Source: Liolophura sinensis (lineage: Eukaryota; Mollusca; Polyplacophora; Chitonida; Chitonidae). Taken from it: a DNA stretch of 64,000 nt. The notes under the pieces are model-generated. The model did no database searches, was not told the origin of the DNA, and saw nothing but the letters and a program-made list of their open reading frames with translations. Below are positions 1-10,850 of the stretch, in pieces; the stretch's first letter is position 1, and each line of letters begins with the position of its first letter. The position numbers and the translations under genes are program-made. The stretch is from NCBI RefSeq assembly GCF_032854445.1, contig NC_088298.1, positions 5,390,160-5,454,159 on the forward strand. Direction: 5' to 3'.

Positions 1-287
1 CCAATATTTTACACACATACTTTCTCTTTACTTGAAGTATGCTAATTCTAAAAAAAAAACTGAAAAAATTTTATTGATGAATGCTGTTTAAATAGTTTCA
101 TGTCGGTACACCTGTGGTGAGACTAAGCCTAAACAAGTGTATGTGCGGCACACAGGCTCCAAAGGTCAAGTCTGTCTAGTGGTGGCAGTGAGGTAAGGTG
201 AGTGTGGAGAATGGCGCTTGCGCTGTAAGGAGAACACATATGCTGCTTAACACTCCTGTATAAACTTCAGTCAGCCACATGCTCACA

Positions 288-528
288 GGGGGCCTCCGTG
301 GCTTAGGTGGTTAGGGCGCTACCGCAGCGTCACGACCCAGGAGCCTCCCACCAATGTGGTCATGAGTTCAGATCATGCTGGTTTCCTCTCCGGCTGTAAG
401 TGGGAAGCTCTGCCAGCAGTCTGCAGATGGTCTGCTCGGTTTCCTCTCATCATAATGCTAGTCACTGTCATTTAAGTGAAATATTCTTGAGTATGGCGTA
501 AAACACCAATCAAATAAATAAAATAAAT
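288..528 (+). repeat. tRNA-derived SINE (family 1), near full length
   Basis: It begins with a tRNA-like head: an A box inside CCGTGGCTTAGGTGG and a B box inside TGAGTTCAGATC. The shared body follows (TGCTGG, TCCTCTCC, CATAATGCT, AAATATTCTTGAG) and the AAATAAAT tail. Other copies have the same body on either strand. The pol III promoter boxes and lack of coding capacity identify a SINE. It lies in the intron downstream of ZC3H15 exon 9. Confidence 0.85.
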
Positions 529-715
529 CACGTTCACAGATTTTAGAATGGAAACACAGATGATCTTGTGTGTGAGGGTTTTTTGCCTCTCTAAAGATGA
601 CACAAGAACATTTGCATGAATGCTTCTTGGAAGTATAGTAGTGTAGTATAGAAAACAGTATTAACTATGTTATTAATTTATTTATTAGATTGTAGATGTG
701 CATCACACTCTAAAT

Positions 716-790
716 TATTACATTTATACGATGGTGGTCAGTTTTATGGGTAGAGGAAACCGGACTGCCCAGAGAAAACCATCAACCTTT
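716..790 (-). repeat. SINE family 1, short degenerate fragment
   Basis: Only the section CATTTATACGATGGTGG and the following GGAAACCGG remain recognisable. Confidence 0.5.
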
Positions 791-889
791 GGCAATTTAA
801 TGAATCAATTTAATGAACTCTCCCACATGTGACCTACAAATATGCACACACTATTGATCTCCAACAAATATTAGACAGTATAAACTGCC

Positions 890-1050
890 ACATGAGGTTG
901 GCTGACCACTTCTTGTCCCCAAGGCTCCACACCAAGCAGTGAGAGTTCAGTCATCTACAAAACTGCCTGTCCACGACCAGGTTTGACTCCACACCTTATG
1001 TGTCTTAGCAACTGAAATGTAAGCGCCTCTAGCCACTAGACCAAAGTCTG
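890..1050 (-). repeat. tRNA-like SINE head, different family from SINE 1
   Basis: On the minus strand TGGTCTAGTGGCTAGAG resembles an A box and GGAGTCAAACCTGG a B box at tRNA-like spacing. The downstream body does not match SINE family 1. It may be related to the second SINE family near 40 kb, which has a similar head. Confidence 0.5.
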
Positions 1051-1095
1051 TTTCCCATGGAAGCTATTCTGAAAACTGCTTGTAATTCTAATTTA

Positions 1096-1141
1096 TCAAT
1101 TTATTTGACTGGGGTTTTACGCCTTACTCAAGAATATTCTT
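1096..1141 (-). repeat. SINE family 1 tail fragment
   Basis: It contains TTATTTGACTGGGGTTTTAC and CTCAAGAATATTC, the 3' tail of the SINE in reverse orientation, and nothing else. Confidence 0.6.
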
Positions 1142-1291
1142 GTAGTTCCCCTTAAACCCCAAGTTTGCGTCGCCTGTACAGTCCTCACTGTTGCACCAAT
1201 ACTGCCATATTGTACCAGTCAACACTTTTCTCCTCTGTCCACCCTATCCAGTTACTGTATGTAGAAAGCACAAAAGTACATATGCACTTAC

Positions 1292-1369
1292 ACCAAGTGT
1301 TTTCCCAGCTTTAAATTCGGCCTTTTTCCGGTCTGTTTCAGACTTCAGATTTGCTAATTTCTCTTTTTT
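1292..1369 (-). CDS. ZC3H15: ZC3H15 exon 9 (last exon inside the window)
   Basis: The acceptor is TTTGTACAG and the donor GGT|GTAAGT. It encodes [20 protein letters not shown] then AGKTLG, the coiled-coil just before the conserved SGRE-type segment. I found no further exon between here and base 1, so the remainder is off the left edge. Confidence 0.9.
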
Positions 1370-4300
1370 CTGTACAAAAAGAACAAAGGCATCTTAATAT
1401 CTTTGGATATATGTATATATGTAATTATTCTTGGTAACTGGTCTCTTCATCTTTGATATTTTAATAGTTGCTACCCAACATATTTTCCAGGTTTTTAAAT
1501 CATGGAAACAAAAGTAACTGTATTTCTAATTTAAAAATTCACCCTTTCTTTGCAATTTGGATTCAATTTAGAAAGTTCAGAACACCATCTAACAATACAT
1601 GTTCTTCATACTACACCATACAAACAACAGTAAAAACAACTACTGTAAATGCCTTTTTATTCACATCGTACTAACATTCGCAGATTTCGCGGCTAACACA
1701 TTTCCGCGAAAATAAGTGCCATCAAATGTGAAACTCATGTAAGCAATTTATTAATGTAACATGCATTACAGTTATAAATTCATTAACAAGCACTACAGTT
1801 CTAATACTTTTTCAAACACGCTTTCACAAATTCAACTTATTTGATCGTCAGTTAATCTTGCTTTCTTTTAAGGAGGCTTAGCTCCGTCTAAGTATCGCCT
1901 CTCTGCGACGTTATTGTTGTTGTTGATTTATTGCCGCGGTCAGAGACATACAAATCGATAATCTGTACTGGGCGTGTGTACATGATACGATATACACACA
2001 ATGAGAGAGGTTGTTTTTTTATCGACTGTACTTGCCTTCCACTCAGATCACCTTTCCGACGCACCTGATACATCGCTCGAAGGCTTTCCCACGTCAAACT
2101 TCCTTTTCATAATAAGGATTTCTGAGAAATTTACTCAAATCTAACTCAGTTTACTCACAGTTTCACTCACAATGCTGATGCATGAGAATTAAAGTGGGAT
2201 TTATTTATATCACATTTAATCCTTCGTCATCTCCCAGAGTAAGTGACATGAATATTTGCTCACAGAGCAGGTAAGGGCTTCGTCTTATAAAGATTAACAG
2301 TCTTCAAAAGATTAAAAGCTTAGGAGGATTAACTTCCTTTGTCTGATCAAGTCACTGTATTGTATAGAATTTTGATTCCTGTGAATGTGTCTTCTTACCA
2401 AATCTGCGAAAGTTTATACCCGCGAATAAGAAGGCATTTACAGTAACTGAATTTCAAATAAAACTGAATACGCTCTTGGCATTTCTTTCCTTTTTAACAC
2501 AGGTAGAAATTATTACAAACACAAGCTCTCTTACAACCATTCCTTTCTTTGATTACATGTACCTTGCTTTTCTTAGCTTATAACCCTTCAGATATTTGGT
2601 ATGATTACCTTCCCATCCTTAGCTTACAACCCTTCAGATATTTGGTACGATTACCTTCCTGTCCTTAGCTTACAAGCCTTCAGATATTTGGTATGATTAC
2701 CTTCCCGTCCTTAGCTTACAAGCCTTCACATATCTGGTACGATTACCTACCCATCCTTAGCTTACAAGCCTTCAGATATCTGGTATGATTACCTACCCAT
2801 CCTTAGCTTACAACTCTTCACACATCTGGTATGATTACCTACCTGTTATTAGCTTACAAGCCTTCAGATATCTGGTATGAATACCTTCCAATCCTTAGCT
2901 TACAACTCCTCAGATATTTGATACGATTACCTTCCTGTCCTTAGCTTACAACCCTTCAGATATCTGGTACGATTACCTTCCTGTCCTTAGCTTACAACCC
3001 TTCAGATAGTTGGTACGATTACCTTTCTGTCCTTACCTTACAACCCTTCAGATACTTGGTATGATTACCTTTCTGTCCTTAGCTTACAACCTTTCAGATA
3101 TCTGGTACGATTACCTTCCTGTCCTTAGCTTACAAGCCTTCAGATATCTGGTATGATTACCTTCCTGTCCTTAGCTTACAAGCCTTCAGATATCTGGTGC
3201 GATTACCTTCCCGTCCTTAGCTTACAAGCCTTCACATATCTGGTACGATTACCTTCCTGTCCTTAGCTTACAAGCCTTCAGATATCTGGTGCGATTACCT
3301 TCCTGTCCTTAGCTTACAAGCCTTCAGACATCTGGTGCGATTACATTCCTGTCCTTAGCTTACAACCCTTCAGATATCTGGTATGATTACCCTCTCATCC
3401 TTAGCTTACAACTCTTCAGACATCTGGTATGATTACCTACCTGTTATTTGCTTACAACCCTTCAGATATCTGGTACAATTATCTTCCTGTTCTTAGCTTA
3501 CAAACCTTCAGATATTTTGCAAAATTACCTTCCTTTCCTTCCATTTCAGAAAAGTTTCCAGGGTGACCCGCGTTGTGTTAGGTCCTAAAGCCGCTCTCTG
3601 AAAAAAAAAAAGAAGAAAAAAAAAAAAAAAAACAGGACAAAGGTCACAAACATTTCAATTACAGTTTTTCATGACCTCAAGATTATTACAGATGAACTGA
3701 GTTGTGAACATTTCAGAGCCAAATACAGCTTTTCAATTTGGGCACCCTTTCAGCAGGCCTTCCTTGGCATGCTTGGGCTACAATATTTTCAGACATTCAG
3801 AAACTGTCACTTAATGTGTTTAAATTCATAACACAGTCAACTTTTTTGTATATATTTGTACAGCCAGTACCCAGGGATATAAGTTTATGTTTTCAAACAT
3901 ACTAAAGCTAAATGTATCAAGCATTATTCTCCATAATTTGGGCTTTTCATGACAACACAGCATTTGACATCTAATCATTTTTGTTTTCAAACGAATTTTG
4001 TTTGTTTTCGACGAATTTTGGAGGAAAATTATTATCTGGTAATAAATACACATCCCACACCTCCTTCTCAATAAGCTCCTCTATTGAGATCTCATCTTCT
4101 TTATTCTCCTTCTTCTGGTCTTTCTTCAGTACAAATCCTGTGAAATGGAGATGAGAGGCTGTAAATGTAGGCCAAAAGTTGAGAATTGTTTTTGTTTATG
4201 TGATTGTTTTTTTACAACGCAATCAAGAATCAAGTTCCAGCTCATGCTGGCTTCCCGTTCGGCCGTACGTGGGAAGGTCTGCCAGTAACCTGCAGATGGT

Positions 4301-7300
4301 CGTGGGTTTCCTCCCACAATAATGCTGGCCGCCATCGTATAAGTCAAATATTCTTGAGTATGGCGTAAAACACCAATCAAATAAATAAGTAAGAATCAAG
4401 AAGAGAGACACTGGGCAGAGGCTGGGAAAACCCACAGCCATCCAAAGATTGCTGATTATAAAAACATAACTCAGCGGTTGTAGATGTAGGTTATGTTGTA
4501 TAGGGCGTAGATATAACATTGGTCAAAAATTATAAATATACGACATTGTTGTATATACAGGACAAATGTAGCAAATATAGGACAACTGTTGTAAATATAG
4601 GACACATGTTGTCATATAATGGTGTTATATGCACCAAGAAACAAACTTTGTGTTTGAAACAAACTGCAGTCATGACGACACACATGTACACATGCCGTGA
4701 GTTAGTAAAAAGAGTTCAGTTACTTTTATGGACCGATCTTTGTTGTGATTCATTATCAACAACAAGACAGATGTTGTAAATATAGGGCCAATACTGTATA
4801 TACAGGAAAAAAGTTGTAAACATGAGACAGCTGTCACAAATACAGGACAGTTGTTGTAAATATGGGACCAATGTTGTAAATACCGGAAAAAAGTTGTAAA
4901 CATAAGACAGATGTCGTAAATAAAGGACAGACGTTGTAAATATAGGACCAATGCTGTAAATACGGGAAAAATGTTGTAAACATAAGACAGCTGTTGTAAA
5001 TAAAGGACAGTTGTTATAAATATAGGACCAATGTTGTAAATATAGGACAGACGTTGTAAATATAGTACCAATGCTGTAAATACTGGAAAAATGTTGCAAA
5101 CATAAGACACCTGTCGCAAATACAGGACAGTTGTTGTAAATATAGGACAAGTGTTATAAATATAGGACCAATGTTGTAAATATACGACAGTTGTTGTAAA
5201 TGTAGGACCAATGCTGTAAATATAGGGCCAATGTTGTAAATATGAGACGAATGTTGTAAATATAAGAAAAATGTTGTAAATATAGGATGTATGTTGCAAA
5301 ACATAGTTCAGGGAATGACAGAAGTTGTTACCATAAATCAGATTCACCTGAATTTAAAAATCTTACCTGGTGGCAATGAATGTTTATAAATACATTTCTC
5401 TCCATTTGGACATTCCCAGAACCATCCGTATTTACTATTTTCAACGGCGTCCAGGAAAAATTTGCATATCTGGAAAAAAAAACCTAACAGTTTTAAATTT
5501 TCAAGAATTAAATTTATAAATAAAACATTAGCAGGGTATGACAATAGGAACTGCTATTCTTTGATGAAGACACAAAAAAAGAAGTATGTCATGCCCAGAC
5601 AAAAACATGTCTTTGCTGCAAATAATTGCCTCATGCTATCTGAACTGATAATTACATGAAGACAGGGCACATTTCAGCTCATCTGACATCAAAAGGTTAC
5701 TTCTAATTTTAGGACAGATATTGGCTGACTTTCACTTTATTTATTTGTTTATTTCACTGGTGTTAAACGCCGCACACAAGAATATTTCACTTAGACGACG
5801 GGGGCAAACATTATGGTGGGACGAAATCGGGTAGAGCCTGGAGGAAACCCACGACTTCCTGCAGGTTGCTTGCAGATCTTCTCATGTACTCCCTGACTTT
5901 TGTGTACATATAGAATGGTTAATCTGACATGCGCTATTAGGTACGCAGTTTGATACTCATTGACAGTGGTATATTTGCCTTGTCCAATGTGACAGTTACA
6001 GACACCATATACTGTATTTCTGTATCCTTCCAGAGAAACCGTGTAACAAATTTATCCTTCAAAAGACTCATTATTTCACAGCTGAAGGCCAATATATCGG
6101 AAAATTGCTTCAGTGTTGTAACTGTTTTCAAATCCAAACCGAGTTAAACCTAGTCAACAGACACGTATGGTATTTGTACAGGTCAAATTGCCTCAGAATT
6201 GTCACTAGCTTCAAAGCAGAACAAAGAGAGATAACCAGGCCACAGACACGTGTGGTATTTGTACAGGTCAAATTGCCTCAGAATTGTCACTAGCTTCAAA
6301 GCAGAACAAAGAGAGATAACCACGCCACAGACACGTGTGGCATTAGTTTCAGAATCATACTCCTCACAGTGCATTACATTATTGCATTATTATAATGGAA
6401 ATCTGACTTTGGGAATATACACATAGATGTGAATATGCTGTCTAATGGTAATCTGACTGGGAATATACACATAGATGTGAACATGGCTGTCTAATGGTAA
6501 TCTGACTGGGAATATACACATAGATGTGAACATGGCTGTCTAATGGAAATCTGACTGGGAATATACACATAGATGTGAACATGGCTGTCTAATGGAAATC
6601 TGACTGGGAATATACACATATATGTGAACATGGCTGTCTAATGGAAATCTGACTATGGGAATATACACATAGATGTGAACATGGCTGTCTAATGGAAATC
6701 TGAATACTTCGTCTGAGGTGGGATAAAATAGCTTATTAGACTCACAATGGCTGTTTTGGGTTTTGCCTTATTTGTCTCTCCATGTTTCTGGTTGACAACA
6801 TCTTCCAGCTTGTCAGTGTCCCAGTTATCCATTGTATCTTCTGTAAGGCAACAATAACAAAACAATCAAATTCAGTTAAATGACTGAATTATTTCACGAA
6901 AAACCTTCTCCAGATTAATGGATTAATTGCTCACGTATGAAGCCACAATCAAGAAGAAATCAATTCCACCATGGCTGTATTTATTTCTTTCTTTATTTAT
7001 TTGATTGCTTTATTTATTTATTTATTTGATTGGTGTTTTATGCCGTACTCAAGAATATTTCACTTATACGACAGTGGCCAGCATTATGGTGCGTATAAAC
7101 CGGGCACAGCGTAAGGGAAACCCACGACCATCCGCAACTTGCTGCAAGACCTTCCCACTTAAATGGAGGATATTAGACAATGAAGGTTGAACATCATTAA
7201 TATTTTTATTGCGAGGGGTGGAAATGATAACCCACGAGACCCGAGGTTGAGTACACTTATACTGTGATTTCATCCCACTGAGATCTTATTGGAACGACAC

Positions 7301-10300
7301 AAAACAAAATGTTTCTTTTTTTTTTGGCTTCATGGCACCTGGTTGTGAAAAATCCAAATTTAACAATAAAGTGACGTCTAAATGAGTGAAATATCAATTC
7401 TATCACTTAAGGAAATTCTGACAATTCACCTTCACATAAATAATTAATCAAATTCTTTGGCTCAATACCACACATGGCACCCTGTGAGTGCGGCTCTAAT
7501 TCTGCTGACTCAGCACATTACCTGCATCACCAGCATCAGCGTACACACTACGCTTCTCTCCCTTGCGGCCGAGGTTCATGTCATGGGAAAACTTGCACTT
7601 ATCTCCTTTTTTACACTGGCCTTGCTTGAAGAACGCACATAACACAGACTTAGGATCAACACCTACAAGAAAAGGAAGTTTCTTTTTTAAACAGTTACAT
7701 CATATCCATATCCCTTCGTAGACCTGGTTGTTAAGCTTGGATTGGGTTCCTGCCACCATAATGCTGGCCGCTGTGGTACACATTTATTTATTTATTTCAT
7801 TGGTGTTTTACGACATACTCAAGAATATTTCATTTATACGATGGAGGCCAGCATTACGGTGGGTGGAAACCGGACAGAGCCCCTGGGGAACCCATGACAT
7901 CCACAAGCCGCCGGCAAATCCTCTCAAGTACAGTCAGAGAGGATGTCTTTTTTATGTCGCGCTGGCATCCTACAGCATGAAGTGACCAGGATACACAACC
8001 AAACTTTGCCAATTTTTATGATGAACTTTCCCATGTAAAGAACACGCACACCACATGAGTGGAAGGCATCATCGAAAGCTAGACTGCACAAACCAGGACA
8101 CAAGCATCAGTGATCACTTAATAGAGATTTTGGTAATTTTGGTAATAATATTTCCAGCTATTTGCTACTTTTGATTTCTCTGGTTATTAATATGATCGCA
8201 CAGAGTTGGTTTGATTTGTCTGATTGCTGTTTTACACCATATAATGCTGGCTGGCGTTGTGTAAGTTAGATGTACAGGTATACCTTTGCCGACAGTCTGC
8301 GCGACAGGCTTAAACAGCATGTTCAGCTGCTCCTGCTCCTTTTTCTTCTCCTCTTTCTTTTTGTTGGCGGGTTCCTCAGTCGCTGCCTGTCATTACAAGA
8401 AGAAACATGTCCGTGATTCCAAGACATGGAAAGTCTACGATTACAAGAAGAAATATGTCTGTGATTCCAAGACTTGGAAAGTCTACGATTACAAGAAGAA
8501 ATATGTCTGTGATTACAAGACATGGAAAGTCTACGATTACAAGAAGAAATATGTCTGTGATTCCAAGACTTGGAAAGTCTACGATTACAAGAAGAAATAT
8601 GTCTGTGATTACAAGACATGGAAAGTCTACGATTACAACAAGAAACATGTCTGTGATTACAAGACATGGAAAGTCTACGATTACAAGAAGAAACATGTCT
8701 GTGGTTCCAAGACATGGAAAGTCTACAATTACAAAAAGAATTCACAGCAAATATGTAGTCATAAAATAGACAGGGTCAGGTTTCACAAAGTAACGTCCCA
8801 CATTTATTTGTCGTACACTTGTACGATATCTTGTACATCACTATTACTATAACATTGTCTTATACGTGCGACTATCAACGTGTACAACATCTTTGTGAAA
8901 CTGGGCCCAGGTTATTAACAAAGACAAACCATGCCTCAAAAAAAAAAAAAATTGCTTTCATCATTACCTTTAAAACCAAAACCTTCACTTTTAAATAGAG
9001 TCTCTTTCATGTATCCTTTAAGTTCCTTTTAAATTGTTGCTGGACACCGTAAATTCTGGGTAAGTTACTGCACAACAAATTTCAGCTAAAATAACGGCAA
9101 GAAACATTTTGACTTAAGTCAAAGATCCCTTCATAACCCCAGGGCCAGGGTTTGCACACTTTTCATATAACATCCAAGGGCTTCAAAGGAGCTTTCCTAA
9201 TATTATGAAAAAAATCAAGGATTTTTCAAGGCTAACATGTCACCTTTTACTTTTATACATGTTCTGTATAAACTACATATTCCTTTGCCATATTAAATGA
9301 ACCAGAGGGCAGTTTATGGAAATAACTGACTCAAAAGGAATACTGGTTACTGTGATTCTGTAACCTTTTCGGATGTTTGCAAGGTGTTTATTTAAGCTTA
9401 TTCAGAAGGCACTGTTCTGTGTAAAATTATACTTTTTGTAAAGCCATGAAATCAGCCAACCCAACTAGTGTAGTTTTGTCTTCAAAACAAATGAAAAAGG
9501 TGTATAAACTGTCACTATGAAAGTCGCTATTTCATATACAAAAAGGCTGGGGAATGAAGGTAACTAGCAACTGCTCACCCAGTTAAACTAACTTTTTGCA
9601 AGCTCAAGCATACATATATACTTCTGTTTTTTAAATGGATTGATTTCAAGTCAGGGTTATTACAATATCTGCCGTAAGTTCTAATTAGAAAATTCAGACT
9701 ATTAATGTTCATCCTCTTACCTTTTTGGGATTATTCCCGAATTTGACCTGTTGGGTGACAGTCTTGATGAATTTCTGCTGCTTCCCACCTTTCTTGTTTT
9801 TGAGTCCAAAAGTCTTGTCCTGAAAACGACGGTAAAGAAATATACAAAACACTTAAACTGTGGCTCGTAGTAAATTTTCTGAATTCTTTACACTTTTTAC
9901 TAAATGAGTGGGTTGTTGTAAAGACTAGGTTGCTGAACATGGTAGAGTAATGTTAATTTATTGAAGAATCTCCGGCCGCAAGCTGTAGCAAGCAAGCTCT
10001 AGCTGTAGCCTTTACAGTCTAGCCTTACCACCTCGCTAGGCTTTAACCTAGCTGTAGGTGAGATCAAAATGAAAGGCTGTCAGTGTTCCCACATGTACTC
10101 TCAGTAAAACCCACATGCTGTTTGGTCATTTGTTTACCTTGTTAGAAAGACCGCCGAAGGTAAACATCGAAACATTTTTCGGGTTTTCGATGCACCCTAG
10201 TTGTGGCGTGGTTCAACATGGCTGTTGTAGGATGCTTTTCGAAGCTTTGGCGGTTAATATGTCAAGAAAACTTTGATGTATCCCATGAACTGGTGTGGAT

Positions 10301-10850
10301 AGAGAGTTAAGAAGTTAGTCTTCAAGATTAAAACCCACAATCTGCCAGGGAATGACATTTGAAGGCGAGTTGGAGGGCAACCAGTGCCCATAGAAATGGA
10401 GTGAGCAGATGTGCGGCGATTAGTTGAGAGGTGGCGACAGACTCAGTGTTACGATGAATGTCAGACTTTTAAAATAGCACGCTGAGTCCATCTAAATCGA
10501 CTTATTAGACTTTAACGGCTAGCCCTAGAATTGGGCTATATCCGTCAAAAACGGTTGCGATTAATGAATCTCCTTCTCACAACCAACAATTGAGAAGAGA
10601 ATCAGCGAACAACCTTGTCTTAACAACCAGACAACTCTCAATGAATCACGTCATTAATGATGAAGTGGTAGTTAGTCTACCGGCTGCATATGTGCCGTTG
10701 CAAGTTCCATTCAAAGCATTATGCAGTGTTCAGATTTCGCTATTTTTATGCCCACACAACGCGGGCTCTACATACCTCGATAACCTTTTCCTTCTTCTTC
10801 TCCACGGTCTTTTTGTTTGGACCGCCTTCCGCCTTCTTTTTAGGAGGCAT
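1292..10850 (-). CDS. ZC3H15: Zinc finger CCCH domain-containing protein 15 (DRG family regulatory protein 1), partial gene, exons 1-9
   Basis: Nine exons join in frame to about 280 residues from the initiator Met. The family is usually about 400-430 residues, so the acidic C-terminal part is missing beyond the left edge. The N-terminus starts [10 protein letters not shown] and is very lysine-rich. Two CCCH zinc fingers follow: the first around residues 101-120 (C-x7-C-x5-C-x3-H, in exon 4), the second in exon 6, ending [11 protein letters not shown]. The linker [10 protein letters not shown] and the stretch around LIEKERAALGPN are family hallmarks. In known animals this protein binds and stabilises the GTPase DRG1 and associates with ribosomes in the cytoplasm; that role comes from the family. 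Every junction has GT-AG ends and consistent phase. The start is the first ATG of the conserved N-terminus. Introns 2, 5, 6 and 8 contain minisatellites, two of which run into splice sites. Confidence 0.95.
1641..2446. mobile_element. Non-autonomous DNA transposon (MITE-like), about 806 bp
   Basis: Terminal inverted repeats are visible. The left end reads TACTGTAAATGCCTTTTTAT and the right end, reverse-complemented, TACTGTAAATGCCTTCTTAT. Both continue into CGCAGATTT-containing sub-terminal segments. The ends carry TA, consistent with a TA target duplication. No transposase is encoded. It sits in ZC3H15 intron 8. Confidence 0.75.
2570..3528. repeat. 46-bp minisatellite in ZC3H15 intron 8, about 21 units
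   Basis: The plus-strand unit contains CTTAGCTTACAA, CCTTCAGATAT and GATTACCTTCC. The motif TTACCT (or a one-base variant) recurs at exact 46-base spacing from 2605 to 3525. On the gene strand each unit has GGAAGGTAAT, a 5' splice-site-like motif. The last unit on the exon side contains the true donor of exon 8. Confidence 0.93.
3529..3597 (-). CDS. ZC3H15: ZC3H15 exon 8
   Basis: The acceptor follows a very long pyrimidine tract (the A/G-rich run at 3601-3632 on the plus strand); the donor is GGAAG|GTAATT. It encodes [19 protein letters not shown] then KERK. The donor is the first unit of the 46-bp array in intron 8. Confidence 0.94.
4061..4137 (-). CDS. ZC3H15: ZC3H15 exon 7
   Basis: The acceptor is TTTCACAG. 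The donor is GAG|GTGTGG, weaker than the others but required by phase and protein continuity. It encodes [20 protein letters not shown] then LIEKE, the charged helix after the second finger. Confidence 0.92.
4227..4392 (+). repeat. SINE family 1, 5'-truncated
   Basis: It starts within the body at CCAGCTCATGCTGGC, lacks the tRNA head and ends in AATAAATAAG. It lies in ZC3H15 intron 6, close to the exon 7 acceptor. Confidence 0.85.
4540..5300. repeat. 20-bp minisatellite in ZC3H15 intron 6
   Basis: The plus-strand unit is close to GTTGTAAATATAGGACCAAT. The array is continuous from about 4765 to 5300, with an outlying block at 4540-4620 separated by non-repetitive sequence. Because 20 is not a multiple of three, all three frames of the minus strand show the same Tyr/Ile/Phe/Thr-rich 20-residue period. 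That explains the long spurious reading frames here. Confidence 0.9.
5367..5469 (-). CDS. ZC3H15: ZC3H15 exon 6 (second CCCH zinc finger)
   Basis: The acceptor is a run of T then CCAG; the donor is CCACCAG|GTAAGA (phase 1). It encodes [20 protein letters not shown] and then the finger end [14 protein letters not shown]. Confidence 0.96.
5738..5896 (-). repeat. SINE family 1, truncated, in ZC3H15 intron 5
   Basis: It reads in reverse from the TTTATTTATTTG tail through CAAGAATATTTCACTTA to the central AACCCACGAC segment. The tRNA head is missing. Confidence 0.8.
6156..6345. repeat. 85-bp tandem duplication in ZC3H15 intron 5
   Basis: GGTCAAATTGCCTCAGAATT occurs at 6181 and again at 6266, with nearly identical sequence for the whole 85-base period and a partial third copy. 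The high identity suggests a recent duplication. Confidence 0.85.
6390..6715. repeat. 49-bp minisatellite in ZC3H15 intron 5, about 6-7 units
   Basis: The unit contains GGGAATATACACATAGATGT and CATGGCTGTCTAATGG. The array starts about 30 bases inside the intron from the exon 5 donor. Confidence 0.9.
6746..6840 (-). CDS. ZC3H15: ZC3H15 exon 5 (inter-finger linker)
   Basis: The acceptor is CTTACAG and the donor GCCATT|GTGAGT. It encodes [20 protein letters not shown] and ends KPKTAI, matching the linker between the two fingers in the family. Confidence 0.95.
7008..7162 (-). repeat. SINE family 1, truncated, in ZC3H15 intron 4
   Basis: The tail TTATTTATTTGATTGG, then CGTACTCAAGAATATTTC and the body are intact as far as CCTTCCCACTTA. 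The head is absent. Confidence 0.85.
7522..7662 (-). CDS. ZC3H15: ZC3H15 exon 4 (first CCCH zinc finger)
   Basis: The acceptor is TTCTTGTAG and the donor GCAG|GTAATG. It encodes [16 protein letters not shown] followed by [11 protein letters not shown]: a full CCCH finger with spacing 7, 5 and 3. It ends in [11 protein letters not shown]. Confidence 0.96.
7781..7935 (-). repeat. SINE family 1, truncated, in ZC3H15 intron 3
   Basis: Reverse-oriented tail and body through GGAAACCGGACAGAGCCC, ending near AATCCTCTCAAG. Confidence 0.85.
8221..8270. repeat. Possible SINE family 1 relic
   Basis: TGATTGCTGTTTTACACCAT and TAATGCTGGCTGGCGTTGTG recall two parts of the SINE in scrambled form. The match is weak. 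Confidence 0.3.
8284..8386 (-). CDS. ZC3H15: ZC3H15 exon 3 (residues 59-92 plus one base)
   Basis: The acceptor is AATGACAG and the donor GGCAAAG|GTATAC (phase 1). It encodes [16 protein letters not shown], then [14 protein letters not shown]. Its acceptor lies inside the terminal unit of the 48-bp array that fills the adjacent end of intron 2. Confidence 0.94.
8389..8750. repeat. 48-bp minisatellite abutting the exon 3 acceptor in ZC3H15 intron 2
   Basis: The plus-strand unit contains GATTACAAGAAGAAATATGT and TGGAAAGTCTAC. Occurrences of this motif start at 8391, 8439, 8487, 8535, 8583, 8631, 8679 and 8727: exactly 48 bases apart. The first is the true 3' splice site. Because 48 is divisible by three and the unit lacks stops in several frames, it yields long open frames on both strands; these are by-products. 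Confidence 0.95.
8771..8910. mobile_element. Short MITE, about 140 bp, in ZC3H15 intron 2
   Basis: The left end CAGGGTCAGGTTTCACAAAG and the reverse complement of the right end, CTGGGCCCAGTTTCACAAAG, form a terminal inverted repeat with a few mismatches. No coding capacity. No clear target duplication was seen. Confidence 0.65.
9721..9819 (-). CDS. ZC3H15: ZC3H15 exon 2 (residues 26-58)
   Basis: The acceptor is TTTTCAG and the donor AAG|GTAAG, both phase 0. It encodes [19 protein letters not shown] and on to FGNNPKK, the most conserved part of the family N-terminus. Confidence 0.95.
10776..10850 (-). CDS. ZC3H15: ZC3H15 exon 1 (residues 1-25)
   Basis: The exon runs from ATG to GAG|GTATG with no phase shift and encodes the basic N-terminus [14 protein letters not shown] onward to KVIE. 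A stretch of alternating Lys and Glu is typical of the family start. Confidence 0.93.

Noticed and set aside
4670-5347. A 225-codon minus-strand frame rich in Tyr, Ile, Phe and Thr
   Set aside because: It is generated by the 20-bp minisatellite; all three frames of the strand look alike and it lies inside ZC3H15 intron 6.
8286-8852. A 188-codon plus-strand frame with [16 protein letters not shown] repeats
   Set aside because: It is the 48-bp array read in one of several open frames, and it overlaps ZC3H15 exon 3 on the other strand.
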